Below are positions 1-9,078 of a stretch of 64,000 nt of DNA, piece after piece. The DNA lies in the NCBI RefSeq assembly GCF_003852895.1, contig NZ_QUSW01000002.1, positions 884,494-948,493 on the forward strand, read 5' to 3'. Both the position numbers and the translations under genes were made by a program. The notes below the pieces were generated by a model. It had not been told where the DNA came from, did no database searches, and worked only from the letters and a program-made list of their open reading frames with translations. Position 1 is the first letter of the stretch, and each line of letters opens with the position of its first letter. The stretch is from Rhizobacter terrae. Its GTDB lineage: Bacteria > Pseudomonadota > Gammaproteobacteria > Burkholderiales > Burkholderiaceae_C.

Positions 1-321
1 TTGCAGGACTCGCAGGGCTCAGTGGATGCGCTGGAGGCCGCGCTGCGCGATGCGCCGCCCTGGCCCACGCCCGGTCGCGGGCCGATGCTCGCCACGCAGC
101 ACGACGCGCAGGCGCAGCACCTGCGGCTGGTTCATGGCTCGCCCCTGTCGCACTGGCTGCATGGCGTGGCCGCGCAGGTCCTGGCCTCGGGCCTGCACGG
201 TCGCACGCTGTGGTGGCGCACGACCGAAGCGGGCACGGAGGATTCGGTGGACATCATTCAAGGTTTGCCGGACGGGGTGCGGTTTGCAGATCTGCTGGCC
301 GGGCGGGTTGGGGGACCCTAG
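1..321 (+). CDS. Hypothetical protein, 3' end of a gene running in from outside the window
   Basis: The reading frame is open to the first base of the window and ends at a TAG at 319-321. The first codon is TTG, so the true start is probably upstream and only about 106 C-terminal residues are seen. Codon use fits the GC-rich background. I recognise no domain; the segment is soluble, with a Trp-Trp pair near residue 71. No function can be given. Confidence 0.5.
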   Translation: MQDSQGSVDALEAALRDAPPWPTPGRGPMLATQHDAQAQHLRLVHGSPLSHWLHGVAAQVLASGLHGRTLWWRTTEAGTEDSVDIIQGLPDGVRFADLLAGRVGGP

Positions 322-366
322 CCCCCCTCCCATGCGCCAGCCCGCGCAGCTCGGCCACCTTGCCGA

Positions 367-1230
367 TCATTGCGCGACGATGAGTTCCTGCAGACGCAGC
401 AGGGCGGTCGAAGGAGTGCCGTTCCACACCAGGTGGGTGTGACTGCGGCGCACGCGGGCTGGCAACTCATGCTGCTTCACCTCGTTGGCGGCCTTGAGGG
501 ACATCAGCAGCGAGCGTGGGACGATCGCGAAGCCCGTTCCGGCCGCCACACACGCGATCATGGCCTGGTACGAAGCAAGCTCCAGCGTCCGCGAGGGCAT
601 CAATGCCGAGGCACCGAGCCAGTCCTCCAGTCGCTTGCGATAGGAGCAGCCTGTAGCGAACGCCACCATGCTCATGCCCGCCAGGTCTGCCGCGCGCCGC
701 ACCCCAGTCACCTCGCGTGCAGTGATCAGCACGAGTTCTTCCTCGAAAACCTTCAGGCCGGACAGCCTGCCCTTGGTGAAAGGCTCGGAAACGAAGGCCG
801 CTTCGAGCTCGAACTGGGCCACGCGCTGCAGCAAGTTGCCGGTCGTGCCCGTGCTCAGTTCCACCACGACGCTCGGGTGCTGGCGGTGATAGCGCGACAG
901 AACCGGCGCCAGCCGGCTGCCGGCTGTGCTCTCCAGCGACCCGATGCGCAGGACGCCCATCGGGCGGCCCGTGCGCAGCTCGTTCTCTGCCTCGTCGGCA
1001 AGGCGAAACAGGCGCTGTGCATATGACAGGAGCAGCTCGCCTTCCGGAGACAGGACCAGGCCACGGCCCTGCTTTCGGAACAGCGCGCGGCCCAGGCGCT
1101 GCTCGAGCTGCTTGATGCGCGTCGTGACGTTGGAGGGCACGCGACTGAGCTTGTGCGCCGCCCGGAGCACGCCGCCTTCGGTGGCCACGGTGCGGAAGAT
1201 GTCCAGGCTGTCGAGGTCGATGCTTCTCAT
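367..1230 (-). CDS. LysR-family transcriptional regulator
   Basis: A 287-residue LysR-type regulator, the usual family length. The N-terminal winged helix-turn-helix reads LDIFRTVATEGGVLRAAHKL, followed by the linker helix SNVTTRIKQLEQRLGRALF. The rest is a periplasmic-binding-protein-like effector domain with the typical C-terminal GTGFAIVPRSLL. The frame continues much further upstream, but family alignment puts the start at MRSIDLDSLD (ATG at 1230). It is divergent from the MFS gene with only about 50 bp between starts, the classic arrangement in which a LysR protein controls its neighbour. The inducer is unknown. Confidence 0.93.
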   Translation of the reverse strand: MRSIDLDSLDIFRTVATEGGVLRAAHKLSRVPSNVTTRIKQLEQRLGRALFRKQGRGLVLSPEGELLLSYAQRLFRLADEAENELRTGRPMGVLRIGSLESTAGSRLAPVLSRYHRQHPSVVVELSTGTTGNLLQRVAQFELEAAFVSEPFTKGRLSGLKVFEEELVLITAREVTGVRRAADLAGMSMVAFATGCSYRKRLEDWLGASALMPSRTLELASYQAMIACVAAGTGFAIVPRSLLMSLKAANEVKQHELPARVRRSHTHLVWNGTPSTALLRLQELIVAQ

Positions 1231-1281
1231 GGCGAGAACAGTTCTCCAGATTAATTCACTTGTTCGTCGTTTCGATTTTCG

Positions 1282-2493
1282 ATGCAATGGGTGGTCATGA
1301 CAAGCCAAGAGCGCCCCATCGCACCTGCCACGCTGGCCCTGGCCGGAGCGCTCAGCCTCGCCGCAGCGATGGGCATCGGTCGGTTCGCCTTCACGCCGGT
1401 GCTGCCCTTGATGCTGTCTGATGGCATGTTGGACGTCGCGCAGGCCGGCTGGATGGCCGCCGCCAACTACGCGGGCTACCTGGCGGGCGCGCTCAGCGCC
1501 GCCCGCCTGCCGCTGCGCGCAGGGACGATGGCCGTGCTGGCGCTGCTGGCAACCTCGATCCTGACCGTCGCCATGGCCTGGCCGCTGCCTGCGATCTGGC
1601 TGCCGCTTCGCTTCCTGGCGGGTGCCGCGTCGGCCTGGGTCTTCGTCTCGACCAGCGTGTGGTGCCTGGGCGCGCTCGCGCAGCAGGGGGCCGGCAGCGC
1701 GAGCGGCTGGGTCTATGCCGGTGTCGGCGGTGGCATCGCGTTGGCCGGTTTGCACTGCCTGCTCGCAGCCGCGGCAGGTGTCCGTTCGGCGCCGCTGTGG
1801 CTGCAACTCGGCGGCCTGGCCCTGTTGCTGGGGCTGCCCGCCTTCCGCGCCATCGCCAGCCTGCCGCCGCGCGCGGACGCGGCCCCGGCGCCAGCCGTGG
1901 CCGACGGGTCGGATGCCGAGGCGTTCGGCACGCGCGGTCTCGTGGTTTGCTACGGGATGATGGGATTCGGCTACATCCTGCCGGCCACCTTCCTTCCCAT
2001 GCTGGCTCGCACCGCGGTCGACGACCCTCGCGTGTTCGGCCTCGCCTGGCCGATCTTCGGCTGCACGGCGGCACTGTCCACGCTGTTCGCCGCGCGGCTG
2101 CTGCGGGATGCGACGCGCCTGAAGACCTGGGCAGCCTGCCAGCTGCTGATGGGCCTGGGCGTGCTGCTGCCCGCCCTGCGGGTGAACCTCTGGACCATCG
2201 CCATGTCGGCCTTGCTGGTGGGCGGGACCTTCATGGTGATCACCCTGGCCGGCGTTCAGGAGATGCGCGCCCGCGCTCACGGGCATGTCGCGCGGCTCGT
2301 CGGCCGCATGACTGCCGCCTTCGCGCTCGGCCAGATCGCCGGGCCCATCGTTTCGGCACCGCTGCTGCGCACCGGCCCGCAGGGCTTGTCGATTGCACTC
2401 GCGGCGGGCGCCGCGGGCCTGCTCGCCACGGGCGCCTGGCTGTGGCGCACCGCTTGCGAACAACCACCGCTGGAGATGACTCGCCATGGCTGA
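1282..2493 (+). CDS. YbfB/YjiJ-family MFS transporter
   Basis: A 403-residue inner-membrane carrier with about 12 hydrophobic segments. The N-terminal stretch MGIGRFAFTPVLPLML is the hallmark of the YbfB/YjiJ (MFS_4) group. A second ATG at 1297 (MTSQERP) may be the real start. Its last 8 bases overlap the next gene, so the two are probably cotranscribed, and the divergent LysR gene is the likely regulator. The substrate is unknown; coupling to a carboxymuconolactone-decarboxylase-like enzyme hints at a small organic acid or aromatic breakdown product, but that is inference. Confidence 0.88.
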   Translation: MQWVVMTSQERPIAPATLALAGALSLAAAMGIGRFAFTPVLPLMLSDGMLDVAQAGWMAAANYAGYLAGALSAARLPLRAGTMAVLALLATSILTVAMAWPLPAIWLPLRFLAGAASAWVFVSTSVWCLGALAQQGAGSASGWVYAGVGGGIALAGLHCLLAAAAGVRSAPLWLQLGGLALLLGLPAFRAIASLPPRADAAPAPAVADGSDAEAFGTRGLVVCYGMMGFGYILPATFLPMLARTAVDDPRVFGLAWPIFGCTAALSTLFAARLLRDATRLKTWAACQLLMGLGVLLPALRVNLWTIAMSALLVGGTFMVITLAGVQEMRARAHGHVARLVGRMTAAFALGQIAGPIVSAPLLRTGPQGLSIALAAGAAGLLATGAWLWRTACEQPPLEMTRHG

Positions 2494-3094
2494 TTCCGTT
2501 TCGCTTCCCCAGGGCTACACCCGCGGCGCCGCCGAGCGCCTCCCCATGCCGCCTGCGCAGGCGTTGGATGAGTCACAGCGCGCCGCGGCACAGGCACTGC
2601 TGGACGGCCCGCGCAAGGGCGTCTATGGCCCCTTCGTGCCGCTGATGCGCAGTCCGCAGCTTCTCGACCGCGTCGCCAACTTGGGCGAGCACTTGCGGTT
2701 CCACAGCTCGCTGGACGCCAGGGTTCGCGAGCTCGCCATCTGCGTGGCGGCCCGCCATGTGAGCAACCAGTTCGAGTGGGTGATGCACGCGCCGCTGGCG
2801 GTGAAGGCCGGCGTGTCGGCACAGGCCATCGAGGCGCTGCGCCAGGGTGCCCGGCCTCGCCACCTCGCCGCCGATGAAGAAGACGCCCTCGACTTCGCAC
2901 AGGAACTGCTCAGCAGCCATGGCGTCAGCGATCCCACCTACCAGTCCGCGCTCGCCCGTTGGGGCGAGAAAGGCGTGGTCGAACTCACGACCCTGATCGG
3001 CTACTTCGCGATGGTCTCGTGGCTGATGAACGTGGCCCGCACGCCGTCACAAGCCGGTGCCGCAGGGCCGGGCATCGACGCCTTTCCGTTGTAG
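2486..3094 (+). CDS. Carboxymuconolactone decarboxylase family protein
   Basis: A 202-residue protein of the AhpD/CMD fold. The core runs from about residue 55 to 180 and holds RVRELAICVAARHVSNQFEW followed by MHAP, the EW-x-x-H signature of the decarboxylase-like branch. The CxxC pair of peroxidase-active AhpD proteins is absent, which argues against a thiol-disulfide role. The start overlaps the end of the MFS gene by 8 bases, implying translational coupling. Likely a cytosolic oligomeric enzyme acting on a lactone or a related small acid; the exact substrate is not predictable. Confidence 0.87.
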   Translation: MADSVSLPQGYTRGAAERLPMPPAQALDESQRAAAQALLDGPRKGVYGPFVPLMRSPQLLDRVANLGEHLRFHSSLDARVRELAICVAARHVSNQFEWVMHAPLAVKAGVSAQAIEALRQGARPRHLAADEEDALDFAQELLSSHGVSDPTYQSALARWGEKGVVELTTLIGYFAMVSWLMNVARTPSQAGAAGPGIDAFPL

Positions 3095-3137
3095 TTGCAT
3101 GGGCAAAAACTGCGGACATTCGATTGGCCGGACCAGC

Positions 3138-4667
3138 CTAGGGCTGCAATTGCCGCGGCGAAAGGTAGTGCTGCCGGAAGGCCTCGAACGACAGCCGGTC
3201 CGAGGCCTCGACGACGGCCTGCTCGCGACGCGATGCCTCGGCGAGCGCGTGGAAATGCCCGGCGGCGGCGTCTGACCATTCGAGCCCCAGCAAGGCCCGC
3301 CGTGTTGCTTCGCTGCACGAGCGGACGAAGTCGAGGTGCGAGCCTGCGAACTCGGTCGCCATCGCCGCCAATACGCGCGCTGACGGAAGCTTGCTCGGAT
3401 CCGCCAGCGCCGCGCGCGCGGCCTCGAGAGCCTCGTGGTGATCCGTTCCACCGACACGTGCGTCGAGCCGGGCCGCGATCGGGACGAACTCGTCGAGCAG
3501 CTCCTGGCCCCACTCCACAAGGCTGACCTCGTGCCCGTCGCGCTCCAGCCGCAGCCCGGGCTCACGGCCACGCGCGGACACGGCCTCCTGGTTGCGCGCC
3601 AGCGCGGCGCATTCATCCGGCGTGTCGGGCGGGCTGTCAGCGAGCAGGCAGTGCAGCAGAAAGATGTCGAGGAACCGGGCTGTCGCCGGCGCGATGCCGA
3701 CCGGCACGAAGGGGTCGAGGTCCATGCAGCGCACCTCGATGTATTCGACGCCGCGCTCACGCAGCGCATGAAGCGGACGCTCGCCCTTGTTGATCACCCG
3801 CTTGGGCCGGATGGTGCCGTAGAACTCGTTCTCGATCTGAAGCAGTGTCGTGGAGAGCTGCCGGTATTCACCGTCGTCACCCTGCACGCCGATGGCCTCG
3901 TAGGCCGGGTAAGGCCGGACCATCGCTTCGTGCAGCGACGCCGCATAGCTCTCGAGGCAGTTGTAGCTGACGGCGAGCGCCGCCTGTGCGTTGCTCTGGT
4001 AGCCCAGGCGCCCCATGCGCAAAGAGGTGGCGTGCAACCGTCCGAACGTGCCTTCGGCCAACGGCTGCAGGCTGTGCTGCCGGTCGGCGACGAAGCTCGC
4101 GTCCACGGCCGGCGAGGCCCCGAACAGGTAGATCAGCAGGAATGCGCGACGGCGGAAGTTCCGGATCAGCGCGAAGTAGTCGGCCGTGCCGATGCCCGGC
4201 ATGGACCAGTTGTAGTGAATCCCCGAGATCGTCTGCATGCGCCGGCCGTAGCGGTGGCCGATCCCGACGCGGTAGACGCTCTTCGCGCGCCCGATGTTCG
4301 ACGTCCCATAGCGGGCGATCGGAATCTGCGCGTCGGGCGGCAGGCGGCAGGGCATGCTCGCCACCCACAGGCGCTCGTCCTCGATCGCCCGGTAGACGAA
4401 CTGGTGGATGCGCGTCAGCTCCTCCAGGCAGGACTCGGCGCTGCCGTGCACGCCGGTGATGAGCTCGACCTGCGACTCACTGAAGTCGGTGGTGATGCAC
4501 GGGTGGGTCAAGGCCGAGCCCAGCGCCGCCGGATGAGGCGTGAGCGCCAGGTGGCAGTCGGTGAGCACGCGCAGCGACTCCTTCTCCACGCCACGACGGA
4601 TGCCCGCGAGACGGTCGTTGGGAAGCGAATTCAGCCGCTCGAGGATGCGTGGGGTGGTGCCTGCCAT
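3138..4667 (-). CDS. gshA: Glutamate-cysteine ligase (E. coli type)
   Basis: A 509-residue gamma-glutamylcysteine synthetase of the proteobacterial GshA family, catalysing the first, ATP-dependent step of glutathione synthesis in the cytosol. Diagnostic stretches are RRGVEKESLRV near the N-terminus, TTDFSESQVELITG (ATP and glutamate site), and SGIHYNWSMP with the downstream EVRCMDLDPF. The length is typical of the family. It stands alone between the CMD gene (convergent) and a glutamine amidotransferase on the same strand 127 bp upstream. No gshB is visible nearby. Confidence 0.96.
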   Translation of the reverse strand: MAGTTPRILERLNSLPNDRLAGIRRGVEKESLRVLTDCHLALTPHPAALGSALTHPCITTDFSESQVELITGVHGSAESCLEELTRIHQFVYRAIEDERLWVASMPCRLPPDAQIPIARYGTSNIGRAKSVYRVGIGHRYGRRMQTISGIHYNWSMPGIGTADYFALIRNFRRRAFLLIYLFGASPAVDASFVADRQHSLQPLAEGTFGRLHATSLRMGRLGYQSNAQAALAVSYNCLESYAASLHEAMVRPYPAYEAIGVQGDDGEYRQLSTTLLQIENEFYGTIRPKRVINKGERPLHALRERGVEYIEVRCMDLDPFVPVGIAPATARFLDIFLLHCLLADSPPDTPDECAALARNQEAVSARGREPGLRLERDGHEVSLVEWGQELLDEFVPIAARLDARVGGTDHHEALEAARAALADPSKLPSARVLAAMATEFAGSHLDFVRSCSEATRRALLGLEWSDAAAGHFHALAEASRREQAVVEASDRLSFEAFRQHYLSPRQLQP

Positions 4668-4794
4668 GGGTCGCGTGGTTGCAATGAACTCGCGCAGTGT
4701 CGCTGCGCGCTCCAGCGCCCATCATGGCGGAAAGTGTCACTTCCGGCGCGCGCCCGAGGCGATGTCCCTGGGAGCGGCGCTTCCGGAGGGTCGC

Positions 4795-5643
4795 TCAGGC
4801 AGCGAGGACCGAGGCGATGGCAGGGGCCCCGCGTGCCGACTCGACCCTGACGGGAAGGCGCTTGGGCGCAGCCTGCCATACCTGCTCGCCGTCGACGAAG
4901 ACACGCAACTCACCCTCGGCAAACGGCGCCCAGGGCTCGTTGCGGGTCAAGGGCTCGGTGGCCACCAGCACCATGCGATCGTGCGGACCGTTGGCGGCGC
5001 CCAGGTCGAGCGCCAGGTCACGGTCCACAAGGTGAGCCGTCGCGAAGGGGTGCTTGCGCTGCACGGCGTGGAGCCGCGTCGCACCGTGCGCGTACATCGC
5101 CTGTCCGTCGGAGAGGACGAAGTTGAACACCCCGTGGCGAGAAATGTCAGCGGCCAGCTCGGCAACTACCGGGGCGAGCACCTGCCAGCCCGGCGCCACG
5201 CGGCGGCGGAACCGGCGGCGCAGCTCCTGGAGCATGAAGCAGAACGCCCGCTCGCTGTCGGTGTCACCGACCGGCAGGTGGCTGCCGTTCATGCGGGGGT
5301 GGAAATCCTTGAGGTCGCCGTTGTGGCAGAACGACCAGTGCCGCCCCTGCCACTCGCGCACAAATGGGTGGCAGTTGGACAGCTGCACCGACCCTTGCGT
5401 GGCCTTGCGGATGTGCGCGAGCACCGTCCGTGCGCGGATCGCGTGCTGGCGCAGGAAGCAGGCCAGCGCAGCGTCGCTGGCGCGCCCGTCATCCACGAAG
5501 TGACGACAGGCCGCGCCATCATGGAAGGCCAGCCCGAAGCCGTCGGCATGCTCGCCGGTCGCGCCACCGCGGGCGGAGAATCCGGTGAACGCGAACGTCA
5601 CCTCGGTCGGTGCATTGCTGTTGAGTGCGAACAACTGGCACAT
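4795..5643 (-). CDS. Class II glutamine amidotransferase (YafJ-like)
   Basis: A 282-residue Ntn-hydrolase of the class II glutamine amidotransferase superfamily. The nucleophile is Cys2 in MCQLFALN, and the glutaminase pocket is marked by HADGFGLAF and HIRKATQGSV with the following N-CHPF and FCHNGDL. There is no synthetase domain, so this is the stand-alone YafJ/DUG3-like type thought to hydrolyse gamma-glutamyl compounds. Location beside gshA is suggestive, since yeast DUG3 takes part in glutathione breakdown, but the actual substrate is unproven. Confidence 0.9.
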   Translation of the reverse strand: MCQLFALNSNAPTEVTFAFTGFSARGGATGEHADGFGLAFHDGAACRHFVDDGRASDAALACFLRQHAIRARTVLAHIRKATQGSVQLSNCHPFVREWQGRHWSFCHNGDLKDFHPRMNGSHLPVGDTDSERAFCFMLQELRRRFRRRVAPGWQVLAPVVAELAADISRHGVFNFVLSDGQAMYAHGATRLHAVQRKHPFATAHLVDRDLALDLGAANGPHDRMVLVATEPLTRNEPWAPFAEGELRVFVDGEQVWQAAPKRLPVRVESARGAPAIASVLAA

Positions 5644-5977
5644 GGAGTGGCGAACGACTCGGGCTTACATTTGGTTGTCGAGCCCCCACCTCGAAGCATG
5701 CTTCATGCCGGGATCCAGGCTTTCCTGAGCAGGCTGTGAGTCATTTCACGCTCAGCGGACGCAGCGCGTGGACCATGCGCCCGAAGCAGGCGGTGTCTCG
5801 CTGGCGCGATGTGGCTGGTCAGTGTCATGTTGCATGACCTGCTGCATGCATCGCCACCACTTCCGAGGGACGCCCTTCGCATATCGACAGCCGGTCTCCT
5901 TCTTTGGCCGGACTTGGCTCTTCTGACATCCTTTCGCAGACGAGCCAACTCCTGCGGCGCCATCCGCTGAGCACTTC
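5644..5977. other. Intergenic region between divergent genes
   Basis: About 330 bp separating the amidotransferase (minus) from the membrane protein gene (plus), so it should hold two outward promoters. I see no convincing -35/-10 pair, hairpin or repeat. A TTCGC at about 5875 has no second TTCG half at the right distance, so it is not a plant-inducible-promoter box. Confidence 0.4.
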
Positions 5978-7720
5978 ATGACACGCCCAATCGGCAAATC
6001 GCCCTTCGTCCCGCAGAGCCCGACCGGCGGGGACGAGATCGAGATGCAGCAGCCCGAGCGGGGCACGACCGGTGCCTCGCCGGCACAACACCAGGCCCTG
6101 CAACTGCGGCCCCGTGACCATTCGGGCCCCCTTCCCATCGATCGGGCCATCGGCGCAACGTTGTCGGAGACGCATCTGGAGCGTGCGAAACGCGTGCTCG
6201 GCCCGCGCGCTCCGTTGAGCAAGTTGCGGCGCCTCGCCCAGGGCACGGACATCGTGCAGCTTCTGCAGCGCGGCGACGACCGCAATTACCTCGGCGAATT
6301 GGCGACCGAACGAACCCTCGCTCGCCGCTGGGTCGACCAGATCGACGCGGACCTTGCAGCTCACGCGGCGCATCTCGATGCTGACGTGCACCACCAGCTC
6401 AGCTCGGCGTCGCAGAACCTGCGCCAGGTCATCGATCAGGTCGATGGCAGCATCGGCGCGCGCATGGCATTGGTCGGCGTCTTCCTGGCGCTGGCCGCCT
6501 ACCCGGTGGCGCTGACGATGTTGGCCGATCCTCAGGAACGGCGCAGCTTCGCCCTGCTGCTCGCCTCCACGACCAAGTCGGCGACGGTGGTCCTCGGCGA
6601 GGTGGCGCGTGCGACCACGAGCATGTCCACCGTCACCGACGTGGCAAAGAACCGGCTCTGGGCGAACATCGAGCAAGCCCTGCTCCTGACACCGCACGCC
6701 ACCCGGACAGAGCTTGGCAAGGCCCTGTCCGAGAGCACCGCCTACAACGTCGGGATCATCTTCGCCTCGTTTGCGCTGCTGGTCGCGGCGTTCTGGGGGC
6801 CGCAGCTGGTGCGCGGGATGGTCAAAGGCGTTCGCAATCAGGTCCATGGCAAGCCTACGCCCGCCACCGACCCCGGCACGCTCGACATGTTGCGCAGGCA
6901 CCGCACCACCGGCCGAGTCCTGCACGAGCAGATCACCGATTTCACCTCCGCATTCCGAGACGCTGACGGCATCATCACCCGTGGCGCGAATGCGAAGAAG
7001 TCAGACATCCTGTCCGCGATGGAAGACATCACCAAGCTGTTCGCCCAGGCTGCGGGCGATCCTCACCAGAAGCTTCCAAACAAGGACTTCGTGCCCAAGG
7101 CGATCGGGAGCGCCGCGGCGATCGCCATCAACACCGCGGCCATCATGACGTTTCTCGGCGAGGACATCGCCGTCGCCGACATGGCGGCGGACGACGTGTT
7201 CACGGCCTGCTTCCTGTCGGGGATCACGATGGACCCCAACAAGGACGCCCACGACGTCTCCAAGGGCTTCCAGGACTGGGTGGCGCTCAGTGCCTGGCTG
7301 ATACCCACGATGAGCATCAACGCCGCACTGCGCAATCCCATCGCGAACGACACACGCGCCTTCAGTGCTTATTCGGTGGTGCTGCCGCTGGGCAACCTCG
7401 TGTTTTCGGCCTGGATCGGGCGCGGGCTCTCCGCGGCGATCGGCTGGGGGTTCGAGAAGTTCCGCTCCGGTGACGCCGCCGGCGGGCAGCGCGCGATCCA
7501 GGAGGCGGCCGCCTTCGCCCGGCGCATGGTCGAGGTGGGCCTGCTTGATCCTGCAGCGCTCGGCGAAGAGCCCACGCCGGATCAGCAGCGCCTTCTCGAC
7601 AGCATGCACCGCGCCATCGGCATGACAAGCATCGAGGCCGGCGTACCGCAGGAGCAGCGCGTGGTCGAACTCGACGACGAAGGCAGACCCATCCCCGTGA
7701 GTGGCGCAGCCCCGTCTTGA
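5978..7720 (+). CDS. Unknown multi-pass membrane protein
   Basis: A 580-residue protein I do not recognise. The first ~150 residues are polar and proline- or charge-rich (MTRPIGKSPFVPQSPTGG...) with a helical, coiled-coil-like stretch around 110-150. Hydrophobic segments follow at about 165-185 (ALVGVFLALAAYPVALTML), 255-275, 385-400, 410-420, 430-450 and 465-490. The C-terminal ~90 residues are soluble and acidic. No catalytic motif is visible. A polar, Pro/Ser-rich N-terminus ahead of membrane segments is reminiscent of injected effectors, but no secretion genes or PIP box are nearby, so that is only a possibility. Confidence 0.6.
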   Translation: MTRPIGKSPFVPQSPTGGDEIEMQQPERGTTGASPAQHQALQLRPRDHSGPLPIDRAIGATLSETHLERAKRVLGPRAPLSKLRRLAQGTDIVQLLQRGDDRNYLGELATERTLARRWVDQIDADLAAHAAHLDADVHHQLSSASQNLRQVIDQVDGSIGARMALVGVFLALAAYPVALTMLADPQERRSFALLLASTTKSATVVLGEVARATTSMSTVTDVAKNRLWANIEQALLLTPHATRTELGKALSESTAYNVGIIFASFALLVAAFWGPQLVRGMVKGVRNQVHGKPTPATDPGTLDMLRRHRTTGRVLHEQITDFTSAFRDADGIITRGANAKKSDILSAMEDITKLFAQAAGDPHQKLPNKDFVPKAIGSAAAIAINTAAIMTFLGEDIAVADMAADDVFTACFLSGITMDPNKDAHDVSKGFQDWVALSAWLIPTMSINAALRNPIANDTRAFSAYSVVLPLGNLVFSAWIGRGLSAAIGWGFEKFRSGDAAGGQRAIQEAAAFARRMVEVGLLDPAALGEEPTPDQQRLLDSMHRAIGMTSIEAGVPQEQRVVELDDEGRPIPVSGAAPS

Positions 7721-7782
7721 CGGCGCCGGTCGTCTGCGAACAACCTTCAGCGGGTTGTCACGGAGCCATCACCCACGCATCT

Positions 7783-8157
7783 TCATCCCTCCGCCTTGTG
7801 GCACACCGCCTCGATGTTGTGCCCATCCGGCGCGATGACGAAGGCCGCGTAGTAGTTGGCGTGGTACTTCGGACGCAGGCCGGGCGGGCCGTTGTCCTTG
7901 GCGCCCGCCTCAAGCGCCGCGCGATAGAACGCATCGACCTGCTCGCGGCTCTGGGCAGCGAAGGCCACGTGCAGGTGCGCCGGCTTCTCCGTGGTCTTGA
8001 ACAGGCACAGCGACACGCCGCTGTCGCAGACGAGCTCGATGCCATAGGCCGGGTCCCCTTCGGAACCGGCAGTCACACCCAGCGGCGCGAGCGCCTTGAG
8101 ATAGAAGGCCTTGCTGGCCTCGTAGTCGCTGACGCCGAACTTGACGTGGTCGAACAT
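7783..8157 (-). CDS. VOC (glyoxalase/dioxygenase) superfamily protein
   Basis: A 124-residue single-domain vicinal-oxygen-chelate protein with paired beta-alpha-beta-beta-beta modules. It begins MFDHVKFGVSDYEASKAFYL, has HLHVAFAAQSREQVDAFY in the middle and ends FVIAPDGHNIEAVCH, so metal-ligand positions His4, His62 and the terminal Glu are in place. The frame extends upstream, but MFDHVKF is the family start. It lies 22 bp from the hydrolase gene on the same strand and may be cotranscribed with it. The reaction is not predictable. Confidence 0.88.
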   Translation of the reverse strand: MFDHVKFGVSDYEASKAFYLKALAPLGVTAGSEGDPAYGIELVCDSGVSLCLFKTTEKPAHLHVAFAAQSREQVDAFYRAALEAGAKDNGPPGLRPKYHANYYAAFVIAPDGHNIEAVCHKAEG

Positions 8158-8179
8158 GGGGTCTCCTGAAAAACAAGCC

Positions 8180-9013
8180 TCAAGGCACGTCCTTGGGCGG
8201 TGCCTCGCCGCGCATCCACTGCACGATGGCGCCCACCACCGGCGCCTCGATGCCGAGGTAGCCATGGGCACTGAAGGCCTCGCAAGGGTCCGAGCGCGGG
8301 GCGTCGCCGCCGTGCGCGCTGACCAGCGTGCGCCCCGACGCCACGCGCCGGGCCATGAAGTATGGCGTCGCCTGGCAGGCATCGTCGGCATGGTGGACAA
8401 ACAGCAAGCGCGAGTGAATGGTGTTCCAGTCGAAGCCGGAGACGCCGGCACCGCCTCGGGTGGCGTTGAAGACAGTGGAGGTCAGCACGACGCCCGCCAC
8501 CGCATCTCCCAGCGCCGCACCCGCATAAGCCGCGGAGACGGTGCCGCGACTGGTGCCGACGAGGTACACCGGCAAGGCCGGAAAGCGCCGCCGGAGTTCG
8601 CCGACGACGGCACGGACGTCGTCGGCATGGCGCGGGCTCATCCGGTAGGCGTCGCTCATCGATGCGATGTCCGTGGGCACGTCGATCACGGCCGTGGCCA
8701 CGCCGCGCACCGCGAACAGCGCGCGTGAACGGACGAGGAAATTTCCGCCGGGGCGGGGAATGCGCTGCAGCAGGCCCACGGCCCCACCACCGCCGTTGAA
8801 GAGCACGGCCGCCACGACAGGTGGCCGGCTCTCGTCGCGGCTCACCAACACCGGCAGGCGCGCGTCACCGGCGCTTGGCAATTGCACGAGGTCTTCGACC
8901 ACATCGGCGCGAGATGGCGACGCTGCCGCCATGAGGCCGGCGAGCACCAGCGACCATGCGAGTGCCCTGGGCACCACGCGGCGCTCGGGAGCGGAGCATT
9001 CGGCAGCGGTCAT
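8180..9013 (-). CDS. Secreted alpha/beta-hydrolase
   Basis: A 277-residue protein that starts at MTAAECSAPERR (ATG at 9013), with a hydrophobic signal segment ALAWSLVLAGLMAAASPSRA at about 17-36, so export to the periplasm is likely. The nucleophile elbow is VGTSRGTVSA (GxSxG), and a late SAHGYLGIE supplies the catalytic His. An early FNGGGGAVGL is the oxyanion region. It looks like a dienelactone-hydrolase or BD-FAE type esterase. It lies downstream of an MFS gene on the same strand with 65 bp between, possibly in one transcription unit. The substrate is unknown. Confidence 0.82.
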   Translation of the reverse strand: MTAAECSAPERRVVPRALAWSLVLAGLMAAASPSRADVVEDLVQLPSAGDARLPVLVSRDESRPPVVAAVLFNGGGGAVGLLQRIPRPGGNFLVRSRALFAVRGVATAVIDVPTDIASMSDAYRMSPRHADDVRAVVGELRRRFPALPVYLVGTSRGTVSAAYAGAALGDAVAGVVLTSTVFNATRGGAGVSGFDWNTIHSRLLFVHHADDACQATPYFMARRVASGRTLVSAHGGDAPRSDPCEAFSAHGYLGIEAPVVGAIVQWMRGEAPPKDVP

Positions 9014-9078
9014 GTTCCGGGGCGAGAGCGGGGGTGCACGAGTATGCCGCCGCGCTGCCCTCCCCCGGGACGGCCGCG

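Noticed and set aside
1231..2487. Long minus-strand extension of the LysR frame (to 706 codons)
   Set aside because: It runs antisense through the MFS gene, has shadow composition (His, Arg, Gln-rich), and LysR proteins start at MRSIDL.
5870..5905. Possible PIP or hrpII box before the 5978 gene
   Set aside because: TTCGC is present once, but no second TTCG half lies 15-16 bases later.
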